A DNA stretch of 64,000 bases, from NCBI RefSeq assembly GCF_024273195.1, contig NZ_JAMZCU010000001.1:186001-250000 (forward strand), read 5' to 3'. The translations under genes and the position numbers were made by a program. The notes beneath the pieces are model-generated. The model saw only the letters and a list, made by a program, of their open reading frames with translations, was not told the DNA's origin and made no database searches. This DNA comes from Devosia ureilytica. GTDB lineage: Bacteria; Pseudomonadota; Alphaproteobacteria; Rhizobiales; Devosiaceae. Shown here one piece after another: positions 1-8,404 of the stretch (position 1 is the first letter of the stretch; every line of letters starts with the position of its first letter).

Positions 1-786
1 GATAATTTCGGATTGGCGCAGCTCTACCAGATCCGCGGTCGGATCGGTCGGGCCAAGCAGCGGGCCTATGCGCTTTTCACCGTGCCACCGGACCGCAAGC
101 TGACCGACACGGCGGAGCGAAGGTTGGGCGTGCTGCAATCGCTTGAAAGTCTGGGCGCCGGCTTTCAGCTGGCCAGCCACGACCTCGACATTCGCGGTGC
201 AGGCAATCTCCTGGGCGATGAGCAGTCGGGTCATATCCGCGAGGTGGGCTACGAACTCTACCAGGCCATGCTTGAAGAGGCGGTTGCCAACCTCAAGTCC
301 GGCGAAGAGGAATACGAAGACCGCAACGAGTGGAGCCCGCAGATTTCGCTGGGCATGCCGGTGATGATTCCCGAGCACTATGTGCCGGACCTGCAATTGC
401 GCATGCAGCTCTATCGCAAGCTGGGCGACCTGACGGACATTCGCGACATCGATGCCGCTGGGGCGGAACTGATTGATCGCTTCGGGCCATTACCCGAAGA
501 GGTCGAAGCACTGCTCAAGGTTATCCTGGTCAAATCGCTGTGCCGGCAGGCCAATGTCGAAAAGGTCGATGCCGGCCCCAAGGGTGCGGTCATTACCCTC
601 AGGAACAACGTATTCCCCAATCCGGCCGGGCTTGTGCGCATGGTCAGCGATCTTTCCAACCAGGTGCGGATCAAACCCGATCAGAAACTCGTGTTCGCCC
701 GTAACTGGCCGAGCGCCGAACACCGCCTCAAGGGGGCGGCGGCGATCCTGTCCAAGCTCGCAAAACTGGCAGAAACCGGGGCTTAG
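1..786 (+). CDS. mfd: Transcription-repair coupling factor Mfd, C-terminal part (5' end outside window)
   Basis: The frame is open from base 1, so the gene begins upstream; 261 residues are visible. Mfd is a DNA translocase that removes RNA polymerase stalled at lesions and recruits UvrA. The first residues (LAQLYQIRGRIGR) match helicase motif VI of the RecG/Mfd group. GAGNLLGDEQSGHIREVGY follows, a stretch typical of Mfd and RecG relatives. The remainder corresponds to the C-terminal regulatory domain (D7) that masks the UvrA-binding surface. The ending LSKLAKLAE is a plausible natural C-terminus. RecG lacks this C-terminal domain, so Mfd is preferred. Confidence 0.93.
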   Translation, partial: DNFGLAQLYQIRGRIGRAKQRAYALFTVPPDRKLTDTAERRLGVLQSLESLGAGFQLASHDLDIRGAGNLLGDEQSGHIREVGYELYQAMLEEAVANLKSGEEEYEDRNEWSPQISLGMPVMIPEHYVPDLQLRMQLYRKLGDLTDIRDIDAAGAELIDRFGPLPEEVEALLKVILVKSLCRQANVEKVDAGPKGAVITLRNNVFPNPAGLVRMVSDLSNQVRIKPDQKLVFARNWPSAEHRLKGAAAILSKLAKLAETGA

Positions 787-931
787 GCGTGCCCCACTTA
801 CCACGCCAGCGCATAATGTTTTGGCAAGGGCTATCGGTCATGTTATTGCCCGATTTGCGCCCTTGAAGGGCAGTTCGAATTTCAAGGCGGCCGGGAGCCG
901 CCGGGACCGCCAAGGAAGGCAAGGATATTCT

Positions 932-1684
932 ATGACTTTCAGGAAACCCCTCGTCGCCGGAATCGCGGTGGCTGCTCTTATGCTGTCTCCGCTATCGGCA
1001 TTCGCGCAGGACGCCACTGCGACCGAGGCGCCCGCAGCGGAGACCACAGAAGCCGCACCGGCTGAGGGTGCCGCGACCGATGAAGTTGCTGCGGCCGTCG
1101 ATGGCCTGGCATCGCAGAACTGGCTCAAGGTTTGTGATCCGCTGCCCGATGGTCAGAAGGCATGCCTGCTGCGCCAGGTTGTGCTGGCCAATGGCCAGTT
1201 CCTCGGCTCGTTCCTGCTGCGCGACGATCCGGGCCAGGAAAGCCGCCTGCTGGCGGTTGCTGCCGTTCCGCTCGGGGTGCTGCTGCCGTTTGGCCTGACC
1301 TGGCAGATCGACAATGCCAAGCCGGTCCGCGTGCCCTACATGCTGTGCGACACGCAGTCGTGCTCGACCCAGCTGGTGATCAACGAGCAGTATGTGAATT
1401 CGCTCAAGCGCGGCGCCAAACTGACGCTGACCGCCAAGAACCGCCAGAACCAGGATCTCGCCATCGAGATCGATCTGGCGGGCTTCACCGCAACCTATGA
1501 TAGCGATGCGGCGCTCTCGTTTGAGCAGCTGCAGCAGCAGGAATCGGGTCAGAACGCGCTAGAGCAGGTGTTGCAGGATCGCGCCGAGAAGCTGCGCCAG
1601 GAGCTTTCGGGAGAAGGCACCACGGCGCCGGCGACAGACGCTCCGGCAACTGACGCTCCGGCTGAAGAAGCGCCGGCTCAGTAA
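932..1684 (+). CDS. Invasion-associated locus B (IalB) family periplasmic protein
   Basis: 250-residue secreted protein. A signal peptide covers residues 1-26 (hydrophobic core, then SAFAQ). An Ala/Thr/Glu/Pro-rich linker runs to about residue 50, followed by the IalB domain. Four cysteines at about 68, 78, 139 and 144 (KVCDP, KACLL, MLCDT, QSCST) fit the two disulfides usual in the family. The C-terminal tail repeats APATDAP and is acidic and proline-rich. The ATG is chosen because it opens the signal peptide and has AAGGA upstream; the frame is open further 5' but that part overlaps mfd. IalB was named from Bartonella, but related proteins are common in non-pathogenic alphaproteobacteria, so a role in invasion should not be assumed. 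A strong terminator follows. Confidence 0.85.
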   Translation: MTFRKPLVAGIAVAALMLSPLSAFAQDATATEAPAAETTEAAPAEGAATDEVAAAVDGLASQNWLKVCDPLPDGQKACLLRQVVLANGQFLGSFLLRDDPGQESRLLAVAAVPLGVLLPFGLTWQIDNAKPVRVPYMLCDTQSCSTQLVINEQYVNSLKRGAKLTLTAKNRQNQDLAIEIDLAGFTATYDSDAALSFEQLQQQESGQNALEQVLQDRAEKLRQELSGEGTTAPATDAPATDAPAEEAPAQ

Positions 1685-1706
1685 GCTGGATTAAAGAATT
1701 GAGACG

Positions 1707-1737
1707 AAGGGCGCAGGAAACTGCGCCCTTTTTGTTT
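1707..1737 (+). terminator. Rho-independent terminator after the IalB-like gene
   Basis: A perfect 10-bp stem AAGGGCGCAG / CTGCGCCCTT closes a GAAA tetraloop and runs into a T-rich tract. It lies 23 bases after the stop codon. The opposite-strand gene ends only a few bases further on, so the site may help both. Confidence 0.92.
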
Positions 1738-1741
1738 TGTC

Positions 1742-2902
1742 TCAGGTCCGTTCGCCCATGCCCAAGGCAAAGGCCTGGCGGCGGAGGGGCGGTACCAGCT
1801 TCAGGGCCCAGAGGCCACCGGCGCGCAGGGCCTGGCTGGGCAGCATGTCCGCGAGCAGCGAGCGGAACAGGGTGTCCACCATGCCGCCTGTGCGCGCTAG
1901 ATCGCCGGCGCGGCGCTGGGCATAGTCGACTGACGCCAGATCACCCCACGAAGGATTGGACCGGTCGGCGGCGTTGACCGCTGCGAGGAGGTCAGCGACG
2001 TCTCGCAGCCCCAGGTTGAGGCCCTGCGCCCCGATGGGCGGGAAAGCGTGGGCAGATTCGCCGACCAGGGCCACGCCGTCCCGGCCAGCCGTGGCGACGG
2101 TGAGCGACGAGAGCGGGAAGACGAAACTGGGAGAGGCCAGCGTAATGGCGCCGAACAGGCGTTGCGAGCGCTGGTGCAGGGCCGCCAACAAGGCCTCGGG
2201 GCCTGCTGCCTGCGTTTGGCGCAGCAGCGGTTCCTCGTCGATCCAGACCAGATTGGCCCGCTTTCCGCCGGCGGGCACCAAGGTGAAGGGACCGTGGGGA
2301 TAGTGGAACTCAATGGAGGCGCCGCCAATCGGGCGGGCGAGTTCAAGATCGCAGACGAGGGCCGCCTCCGCGAACTGATGTTCGCGCGTGGCAATGCCTG
2401 CAGCGGCACGGACCAGGGATTTCTTGCCGTCGGCACCGACAATCAGGGGCGCGCGCAGTTCCGAGCCATCGCCCAGAGTGACAACGCCAAGCGCGCCGTC
2501 GCGTCGCCATGCGGTAACGGCCTGGTTGCGAGTTTCAAGGCCGGTGGCGGGTGCGGCTGCCTGGAAGCGCTCGAGCAGCTTGGCGTTGGAAAAATTCCAG
2601 CCAAAGGCAGGAAGACCCACTTCCTGCGCGTCGAACAGGGTTTCGGGCGCGTGGATCAGGCGCGGTGTCGCGTCGATAATGCGGATGGCGGTGAGCGCAT
2701 GTCCGATGCCGGCCGGATCGACGATCAGCCCGGTCTCGCAGAGGAAATCGACGCTGGGTATCATCAGCGCCGAGGTGCGGCGATCCGGCGGTGCAGCGGG
2801 CGCCAGGTGAATGGTGGCGAGGCCGGCGCCGGCAAGGCTAACAGCAGCAGCGACGCCCGTCAGCCCGCCACCGACGACGATGATGTCGGCGTCCTGGCTC
2901 AC
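1742..2902 (-). CDS. UbiH/UbiF/COQ6-family FAD-dependent hydroxylase
   Basis: 386-residue flavoprotein monooxygenase of the ubiquinone-hydroxylase family, which hydroxylates the aromatic ring during ubiquinone synthesis. Visible motifs are the N-terminal dinucleotide-binding loop (VVGGGLTGVAAAVSLAGAG), the DG motif (IVGADGKKSLVR) and the second FAD motif in the form GESAHAFPPIGAQGLNLG, close to the family signature. The GTG start gives a 4-base GTGA overlap with the stop of the upstream transporter gene and places the FAD motif at the normal N-terminal position. The frame is open upstream but that extension overlaps the transporter gene. Which ring position is hydroxylated (UbiH, UbiF, UbiI, UbiL or UbiM type) cannot be decided by eye. 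Confidence 0.85.
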   Translation of the reverse strand: MSQDADIIVVGGGLTGVAAAVSLAGAGLATIHLAPAAPPDRRTSALMIPSVDFLCETGLIVDPAGIGHALTAIRIIDATPRLIHAPETLFDAQEVGLPAFGWNFSNAKLLERFQAAAPATGLETRNQAVTAWRRDGALGVVTLGDGSELRAPLIVGADGKKSLVRAAAGIATREHQFAEAALVCDLELARPIGGASIEFHYPHGPFTLVPAGGKRANLVWIDEEPLLRQTQAAGPEALLAALHQRSQRLFGAITLASPSFVFPLSSLTVATAGRDGVALVGESAHAFPPIGAQGLNLGLRDVADLLAAVNAADRSNPSWGDLASVDYAQRRAGDLARTGGMVDTLFRSLLADMLPSQALRAGGLWALKLVPPLRRQAFALGMGERT

Positions 2903-3372
2903 GAGGCGGCATCCGAGAGGCGGCGTTGGTGGCCGCTTGGGAGGATCAGGCTGCCGGCAAGAGAGCCGGCGAACATGGCGGCAAGGAAAATCCAGAGCCC
3001 GTCCGGCTGAAAGGCGATCAGCGAGATTGCGGGGCCGGGACAAATGCCGGACATGCCCCAGCCGAGGCCGAACAAGGCCGCGCCACCGACAAGGCGACGG
3101 TCAATCTTGCGGTATTCCGGCTCGTGGAAGGTGATGTCAAAGAGCGGCGTGGCGCGGCCCTTGCCGATGCGTACGGCGATGAACATGACCAGAATGGCGG
3201 GGACGATGACGAAAGCGAGGCTGGGGTCCCAACCGCCTGAAGGAATGGCGGTGAAATCAAGGAAGCGCAGAACCTTGAGTGGATCGACCATCTGGGACAC
3301 GTAAAGACCAGCGCCGAAGAGGGCGCCGCTCAAGACGGCCGTGGCGAGGTAGGGCAGGCGCAGAACAGCCAT
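2899..3372 (-). CDS. YeeE/YedE-family sulfur-compound transporter, second half
   Basis: 157 residues with about four hydrophobic segments. It carries the conserved cysteine motif GMSGICPGPA characteristic of YeeE/YedE half-transporters. The family imports thiosulfate or related sulfur compounds; two-gene versions are annotated PmpA/PmpB. The ATG overlaps the stop of the preceding half by one base (TGATG), and the 3' end overlaps the UbiH-like gene by four, so the three are translationally coupled. A longer upstream-open frame is rejected because it lies inside the first half gene. Confidence 0.82.
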   Translation of the reverse strand: MAVLRLPYLATAVLSGALFGAGLYVSQMVDPLKVLRFLDFTAIPSGGWDPSLAFVIVPAILVMFIAVRIGKGRATPLFDITFHEPEYRKIDRRLVGGAALFGLGWGMSGICPGPAISLIAFQPDGLWIFLAAMFAGSLAGSLILPSGHQRRLSDAAS

Positions 3373-3824
3373 CAGACAATCCCCGTGACGGTAACAGTGA
3401 GAATGGCGACGCCGAAGAAAACGAGCACGGCAACCAGCGAGCGCAGCGACAGGCGGGCGAGACCACACACGCCATGGCCGGAAGTGCAGCCATTGCCGAT
3501 CTTGGTGCCGAGACCGGTGAGGAGCCCTGCAGCAATCAACCAGACCGGCATGGGGATGGACCAGGCGGCGGGTGGCGCAGCGAGTTGAGCCGGTTCAACG
3601 CCGCCAACACCGATCTGCGGGAACGCCAAGGCGGTGAGAGCCGTTGCGGCGACCAAGGCAACCAGGAAAACGACGCGCCAAACCACGGTTTGCGCTGGGG
3701 GCAGCAATTGTCCAAAAATGCCGGAGATACCGGCGATGCGGCCATTGCCCAGCCAGAGCACGGCGGAGGCAAGGCCGATCAGGACGCCGCCAAGCGCGGC
3801 GGTCAGGGGAGAGAAGGCTTCCAT
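3372..3824 (-). CDS. YeeE/YedE-family sulfur-compound transporter, first half
   Basis: 150 residues with about four membrane segments and the motif GNGCTSGHGVCG, the cysteine-containing signature expected in the partner of a GICPGPA half. Together the two halves equal one full-length YeeE. It is the first gene of the minus-strand operon. The upstream 184 bases toward terC hold the divergent promoters but no recognisable riboswitch. Thiosulfate as substrate is an inference from the family. Confidence 0.82.
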   Translation of the reverse strand: MEAFSPLTAALGGVLIGLASAVLWLGNGRIAGISGIFGQLLPPAQTVVWRVVFLVALVAATALTALAFPQIGVGGVEPAQLAAPPAAWSIPMPVWLIAAGLLTGLGTKIGNGCTSGHGVCGLARLSLRSLVAVLVFFGVAILTVTVTGIV

Positions 3825-4008
3825 GGTTGTACTCGCGCGAAAAGAGACTGGAACCTAACATCGCGCAAGGGCGTGATGCCAGCCTAGGCTGAGCTCAGTT
3901 GCCAGGTTTGATGACGCAGTGGCGAAAAACTGCATTTGCGCCCTTCACCGCAAGGCATCCCATCCCTAGATTGTCGCATCGCGTGGATTCCCCCGAATGG
4001 AGCGTTAG

Positions 4009-4947
4009 ATGCTTGAACTGTTGGCTGATCCAAATGTGTGGGTTGCCTTTGCCACCTTGACCGTCATGGAGATCGTGCTGGGCATCGACAATATCGTTTT
4101 CATCTCGGTGCTGGTGTCGCGCCTGCCGCGCGAGCAGGCCGAGTTCGCCCGTAAGCTGGGTATCGGTCTGGCGCTGGTGTTCCGCATCATATTGCTGCTG
4201 CTGATCAGCGTCATTGTGCAATTGCAGGACCCGGTCTTCGAGGCCTTTGGCCACGGTTTCTCGTGGAAGGACATCATTCTCGTCGCCGGCGGCGGCTTCC
4301 TGATCTACAAGGCCACCCACGAAATGCATGCAGCCATCGAAGAGCCGCATGAGGTTGGTCTGGCCGATGCTGCCAAGGCGAGCCTGCAGGCAATCCTGGT
4401 GCAGATTGTCGTTATCGACATGGTGTTCTCCATCGATTCGATCATCACCGCCGTGGGCATGGTGCCGGCGGACCAGGTGGCCGTGATGATTGCCGCCGTT
4501 CTGGTAGCGGTCGCAGTAATGTTCTTTGCCTCGGGGCCGATTGCCAAATTTGTGGCCGATCACCCGACAACCAAAATGCTGGCGCTGGCCTTCCTGCTGC
4601 TTATCGGCGTGACGCTGGTCGCTGACGGCTTCGGCGTCCACATTCCCAAGGGCTATATCTATTCGGCCATGGCCTTCTCGGTACTGGTCGAAGCGATCAA
4701 TGTGTTTGCCAAGAACCGCAAGCTGCGTATGGCGGGTGGCAAGGCGCACAAAACCGAGTTCACGCCATTTACTGGTGACACTGGTTCGGTCTCGTCGTCG
4801 GCGGCAATGGCGGCACTCGGCGGTGGGTCGCCTTCGACCACGACGCCGGCGGTCACCGCGGCCAAGCCGCGTCCGAAGACAACAGCCGCCAATCGGTCGC
4901 AGGCTCGTCCGAAATCGGCACCACGCAAGCCGAAGGCGCCGAAATGA
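4009..4947 (+). CDS. TerC-family integral membrane protein
   Basis: 312 residues. The first 235 or so form about seven membrane segments with the two TerC signatures: EIVLGIDNIVFISVLVSRLP near the N-terminus and DMVFSIDSIITAVGM in the middle. Their acidic residues are thought to bind metal. TerC proteins are linked to manganese export, metal loading of exoenzymes and tellurite resistance. The C-terminal 75 residues are a basic, Pro/Ala/Lys-rich tail that looks disordered. I checked the leader for a yybP-ykoY manganese riboswitch and did not see one. The stop overlaps the next start by ATGA. Confidence 0.87.
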   Translation: MLELLADPNVWVAFATLTVMEIVLGIDNIVFISVLVSRLPREQAEFARKLGIGLALVFRIILLLLISVIVQLQDPVFEAFGHGFSWKDIILVAGGGFLIYKATHEMHAAIEEPHEVGLADAAKASLQAILVQIVVIDMVFSIDSIITAVGMVPADQVAVMIAAVLVAVAVMFFASGPIAKFVADHPTTKMLALAFLLLIGVTLVADGFGVHIPKGYIYSAMAFSVLVEAINVFAKNRKLRMAGGKAHKTEFTPFTGDTGSVSSSAAMAALGGGSPSTTTPAVTAAKPRPKTTAANRSQARPKSAPRKPKAPK

Positions 4948-5915
4948 CCCGGGTTGTTGCCGTCAACGCAGTCGGCGGGCCGGAAGCACTCTCGATAGAG
5001 GACTGGCCGCTAGGCAATCCGGGGCCGGGGCAGGCGAGCGTGCGCCAGACCGCCGTCGGGCTTAATTTCATCGACACCTATCAGCGCTCGGGACTTTATC
5101 CTCTGCCGCTGCCGTTCGTGGCCGGCAATGAAGCGGCTGGCGTCGTGACGGCGGTGGGCGAGGGCGTCACCGCAGTCAAGGTGGGCGACCGCGTCTGCTA
5201 TCAGGGTACGCCGGGCGCCTATGCCGAGGAACGACTGGCACCGGTGGATAAATTGGTGCCGATCCCCGATGGCATCGATGACCAGACAGCCGCCGCCATC
5301 CTTCTCAAGGGGCTGACGGCCTATTATCTGCTGTTCAAGACCTGGCCGGTGCAAGCCGGCGAAACCATTCTCTGGCACGCGGCAGCCGGTGGCACTGGGC
5401 TGATTGCCACGCAGTGGGCACGCTCGCTCGGCGCAACGGTCATCGGTACGGCCGGTGGCCCGGACAAGGTCCGAAAGGCTCTCGACCATGGCTGTCACCA
5501 TGTCATCGACTATAAGGCCGAGGACTTCCCTACGCTGGTGAAGGAATTTACCGAGGGCAGGGGCGTCGATGTCGTCTATGATGGCGTAGGCAAGGCGACG
5601 TTCGAGGGATCGCTCGACTGCCTCAGGCCGCGTGGCCTGCTCGCCAGTTTCGGCAATGCCTCTGGTGTGGTCAGCGTACCGGACCTTGGCATTCTGGCGC
5701 GCAAGGGCTCGCTATATGTCACCCGTCCAACGGGCACGCATTACTTTCCCCAGCGCGAAAACCTGCTTGAAGGCGCCAAGGCGCTCTTCGACGCGGTGCT
5801 GTCCGGCGCCATCAAGGTCGAGATCGGCCGGACCTATCCGCTGGTTGAGGCGGCAGAAGCGCATCGGGCGCTGGAAAACCGCGAGACCACCGGTTCGGTG
5901 GTGTTGCTACCGTAG
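4944..5915 (+). CDS. qor: NADPH:quinone oxidoreductase (zeta-crystallin family)
   Basis: 323 residues, the usual length. It is a zinc-independent medium-chain reductase that reduces quinones with NADPH. Seen: N-terminal GroES-like half with NFIDTYQRSGLYPLPLPF and AGNEAAGVV, and the nucleotide-binding loop HAAAGGTGLIATQWARSLGA, which has AAxxGxG in place of the zinc-ADH GxGxxG. The zinc-ligand cysteines of classical alcohol dehydrogenases are absent. The ATG overlaps the TerC stop by four bases. A GC-rich hairpin without a U-tract (5935-5956) lies between this gene and the tRNA. Confidence 0.88.
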   Translation: MTRVVAVNAVGGPEALSIEDWPLGNPGPGQASVRQTAVGLNFIDTYQRSGLYPLPLPFVAGNEAAGVVTAVGEGVTAVKVGDRVCYQGTPGAYAEERLAPVDKLVPIPDGIDDQTAAAILLKGLTAYYLLFKTWPVQAGETILWHAAAGGTGLIATQWARSLGATVIGTAGGPDKVRKALDHGCHHVIDYKAEDFPTLVKEFTEGRGVDVVYDGVGKATFEGSLDCLRPRGLLASFGNASGVVSVPDLGILARKGSLYVTRPTGTHYFPQRENLLEGAKALFDAVLSGAIKVEIGRTYPLVEAAEAHRALENRETTGSVVLLP

Positions 5916-5982
5916 GACCAGGCAAACTTGGTGTCGCGGCCTCTGGACAGGCCGCGTCGCCACGGTTAAAGGCACAGGCTAC

Positions 5983-6072
5983 GGGCAGGTGGCAGAGCGG
6001 TTGATTGCTCCGGTCTTGAAAACCGGCGAAGGTGAAAGCCTTCCGGGGGTTCGAATCCCTCCCTGCCCGCCA
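5983..6072 (+). tRNA. tRNA-Ser (anticodon TGA)
   Basis: 90 nt class II tRNA. The acceptor stem GGGCAGG pairs with CCTGCCC, followed by discriminator G and an encoded CCA. The anticodon stem CCGGT/ACCGG encloses a loop with TGA at 6017-6019. A long variable arm (around GGCGAAGGTGAAAGCCTTCC) and the T-arm GGGGGTTCGAATCCCT are intact. No integrase or repeated 3' end is seen nearby. Confidence 0.97.
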
Positions 6073-6091
6073 CTCTACTGAGGCGAAAGAC

Positions 6092-6328
6092 ATGAGCCGC
6101 AAGGAATTTGACGCTTCGCGCATGCGGCGCATGAAACGCGTGGCGGCCCGGTATGGGCTGACCATCTTGACCGCCGACAAGGTCAAGGTGCTGGGACAGC
6201 CCGGCGGTCATGCGGTGCGGGAAGACGCCACGTTCAAGATCGTCTATGGCGATGTGCCAAAGCCGTTTTCGGCCTCGCTGGACGAGGTCGAATCCTATCT
6301 CGATGCATTGGAAGCGGGCGAAGAGTAA
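6092..6328 (+). CDS. Small conserved-type hypothetical protein
   Basis: 78 residues, basic at the N-terminus (SRMRRMKRVAARYGL) and acidic at the C-terminus, with no signal peptide or membrane segment. I do not recognise the family. Codon use is GC3-rich like the neighbours, which supports a real gene. The chosen ATG lies 20 bases after the tRNA; the open frame extends into the tRNA but that part cannot be coding. It could be co-transcribed with the tRNA. Confidence 0.6.
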   Translation: MSRKEFDASRMRRMKRVAARYGLTILTADKVKVLGQPGGHAVREDATFKIVYGDVPKPFSASLDEVESYLDALEAGEE

Positions 6329-6525
6329 GCGCGCCTGTCCTTTCGGACAAGCGGGGTTGTGATCCCCCGCAGCACATTCCGTTATTTATGCGGTAACGGA
6401 ATCGCCGCACACTCAATCTCGTAGGCTCGTCTGGGGCCGGTCTGGCGCCAGACTATTGTGGTCGCGGGCTTCTGCGGAATTCTACCTACGTCCGCATCCC
6501 GCTCCGTAGTGGAGACGCGTTCCTC
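6329..6525. other. Intergenic stretch with a 9-bp inverted repeat and a possible gene remnant
   Basis: No intact gene is seen here. A perfect inverted repeat ATTCCGTTA / TAACGGAAT (6376-6384 and 6394-6402) could form a hairpin but lacks a T-tract. On the minus strand about 35 codons ending at 6382 read KPATTIV, then AYEIECAAIP before a stop. This resembles the end of RidA/YjgF proteins, but nothing upstream in any frame continues the family. It may be a decayed remnant or chance. Confidence 0.35.
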
Positions 6526-6702
6526 ATGTTTACCCTGATCAACGCCGACGCCGAAGACGACGACGCCGAAATCACCGATCCCCAGGAAATCGCGGAGCTG
6601 TTTGCTGCCATCGCTGCCGTAGCCATTGAAGCTATCGGTCCGGGGCAGGCCCGCACCCTGTTCGAGGCCGTGGTTGAACAGGAGGGTCGCGACCCCAATT
6701 GA
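6526..6702 (+). CDS. Possible small acidic protein
   Basis: 58 codons from ATG to TGA. The product is strongly acidic near the start (NADAEDDDAEITD) with a helical Ala/Ile-rich middle. I recognise no family. Support comes from codon use: about 70 percent of third positions are G or C, with codons such as GCC, GAC, ATC and CTG preferred as in surrounding genes. A GGAG lies 11 bases before the start, further than ideal. The remaining 140 bases up to pxpB show nothing clear. Treat as tentative. Confidence 0.35.
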   Translation: MFTLINADAEDDDAEITDPQEIAELFAAIAAVAIEAIGPGQARTLFEAVVEQEGRDPN

Positions 6703-6842
6703 TCCCGGAAAATACGCGAATTTCATTGATGTAGTGCCGCATCGCGGCAGTTCCGCCGGCTTTGCCGGTGACCGACGACTTGACGGAACGCGGTCCAATC
6801 TGAAGGACTGCGTTCCCGAAGGTGAAGGGATTTAGGGCTGCC

Positions 6843-7505
6843 ATGAGCGGAATGGATGACAGCCTCTGGCGCAGGCCTCACATCATGCCCCTGGGCGACA
6901 GCGCTTTGCTTGTGCGGTTCGGTACCAGCCTTGATGACGAAGCCAACCAGGCGACCCTGACGCTTGCTGCACGGCTGGACGCCGAACCTATCTTTGGCGT
7001 TCTTGAAGTCGTGCCGAGCCTGGTTTCAGTGCTGCTGCGCTATGATCCCTTACAGATTTCGCCGGGACATCTGGCGGGGGAAATTGCGCTGCGATTAGGG
7101 CAGGGCAATGAGGCGCGAGAGCCTCACGTTCACGACATCGCAGTGGTCTTTGACGGAGTGGATCTGGCCGAGGTTGCAGCTGCGCTGGGCCTGTCCGAGA
7201 ACGACTTTATTGCGCAACACAATGCGGCGCCGCTCAGGGTGCTGACTACTGGATTTGCGCCCGGGTTTGTCTATTGCGGATTGCATTCTGAAGCCTTGGT
7301 CTTGCCGCGCCGTACACAGGTTCGCCCGAGCGTGCCGGTGGGAAGCGTGCTGTTCGCGGCGGGACAGACGGCGATCACTGCTACGGAGGTGCCGACTGGT
7401 TGGAATGTCATTGGCAGCACGAGTTTCCGCAACTTCGTGCCCCAAAACGATCCGCCTACCCGGTTGCAGGCGGGCGATCTCGTGCGATTCGTGGTGGCAC
7501 GATGA
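6843..7505 (+). CDS. pxpB: 5-oxoprolinase subunit PxpB
   Basis: 220 residues of the KipI/PxpB family. With PxpC and PxpA it forms the bacterial ATP-dependent 5-oxoprolinase that opens 5-oxo-L-proline to glutamate. Typical segments are MPLGDSALLVRFG near the start, TTGFAPGFVYCG in the middle and PVGSVLFAAGQTAI with PTGWNVIGST near the end. The ATG at 6843 is preferred; an in-frame GTG 21 bases upstream and an ATG 9 bases downstream are alternatives. The stop overlaps pxpC by ATGA. The genomic order B-C-A is a common one. Confidence 0.9.
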   Translation: MSGMDDSLWRRPHIMPLGDSALLVRFGTSLDDEANQATLTLAARLDAEPIFGVLEVVPSLVSVLLRYDPLQISPGHLAGEIALRLGQGNEAREPHVHDIAVVFDGVDLAEVAAALGLSENDFIAQHNAAPLRVLTTGFAPGFVYCGLHSEALVLPRRTQVRPSVPVGSVLFAAGQTAITATEVPTGWNVIGSTSFRNFVPQNDPPTRLQAGDLVRFVVAR

Positions 7506-8404
7506 GCGTGCGGATCATCATTGAGCGGGCAGGGCCCCTTTGTACTATCCAGGATCATGGCCGCGAGGGCCTGCTGGCGCATGGTATCAGTGCCTCGGGG
7601 CCAATGGACCGGGCGGCGCATCGCCTGGCGGGGGCGTTGGCTGGGGCGGCCGGTGAGGCGGGCGTGGAGCTGACGCGCGCGGGTATCGCCTTGCGGGTGG
7701 AGCAGGGGCGCTTGCGGATCGGTTGGGCCGGTGGCGCTTTTACTGTTGCGATCAACGGGGAAGGGCAAGTTTGGCCGGGAGGGGCGACGCTGGCGGCCGG
7801 AGACAGGCTTTCGGTGACGCCGGGACCAAGGGGCAATTACGGCTATCTTCGATTTGGGCCAATGCTGGACCTGCCGATGGTCATGGGGAGCCTGTCGACC
7901 AGCACGCGGGCCCGGTTAGGCGGGGTCGAGGGCCGAGCGCTGGCGGCTGGCGATGTGTTGGGTTTTGTAGGCGAAGAGCGGGCTGCGCTATCGCCTTCGC
8001 CCATCGCGTTGCAAGAGGGGCCGATCCGTTTCGTCTGGGGGCTGCATGCCGAAAACTTTGCGGCGGATGTCCGGCAACGCTTCGTTGAGGCGACGTTTCG
8101 GGTGACGCCGATGATGGATCGCATGGGCGTTCGCCTGGCCGACGAGGCGGGGGTTTTTGCGGGCGCCAGTATCTTGTCGCTGGTATCCGATCCGATCCTG
8201 CCCGGTGATATCCAGATATTGGGCGATGGCACGCCAATTGTGCTGATGCGGGACCACCAGCCCACGGGCGGCTATCCGCGTATAGGCACGGTCATTTCGG
8301 CGGACCTCGACAGATTTGCGCAAATGCGGGCCGGGGACCCGGTTGCCTTCGAGCCGGTAAGCGTGGAGCATGCGCACCGCCTGTTGCGGAGCAGCCTTTC
8401 ATGA
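7502..8404 (+). CDS. pxpC: 5-oxoprolinase subunit PxpC (biotin-dependent carboxyltransferase-like)
   Basis: 300 residues of the KipA/PxpC family, homologous to the carboxyltransferase half of urea amidolyase. Seen: TIQDHGREGLLAHGISASGPMD at the start (family pattern QD.GR.G....G.p.sGamD), GYLRFG in the middle, RVTPMMDRMGVRL and LPGDIQILGDGTPIVLM near the end, and DHQPTGGYPRIGTV, which is highly typical. Four-base overlaps with both neighbours indicate translational coupling and complex assembly. Confidence 0.9.
   Translation: MSVRIIIERAGPLCTIQDHGREGLLAHGISASGPMDRAAHRLAGALAGAAGEAGVELTRAGIALRVEQGRLRIGWAGGAFTVAINGEGQVWPGGATLAAGDRLSVTPGPRGNYGYLRFGPMLDLPMVMGSLSTSTRARLGGVEGRALAAGDVLGFVGEERAALSPSPIALQEGPIRFVWGLHAENFAADVRQRFVEATFRVTPMMDRMGVRLADEAGVFAGASILSLVSDPILPGDIQILGDGTPIVLMRDHQPTGGYPRIGTVISADLDRFAQMRAGDPVAFEPVSVEHAHRLLRSSLS

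Noticed and set aside
2048-3010. A 320-codon open frame on the plus strand
   Set aside because: It is antisense to the UbiH-like gene, whose FAD motifs are clear.
3825-4008. Possible yybP-ykoY manganese riboswitch upstream of terC
   Set aside because: The conserved paired segments of that riboswitch are not found in the 184-base leader.
6785-6815. GGAAC followed by CGTT before pxpB, as a possible EcfG promoter
   Set aside because: The spacer is 21 bases instead of 16-17.
5983-6842. Genomic island inserted at tRNA-Ser
   Set aside because: No integrase, no duplicated tRNA end and no composition change are seen; the pxp genes follow directly.
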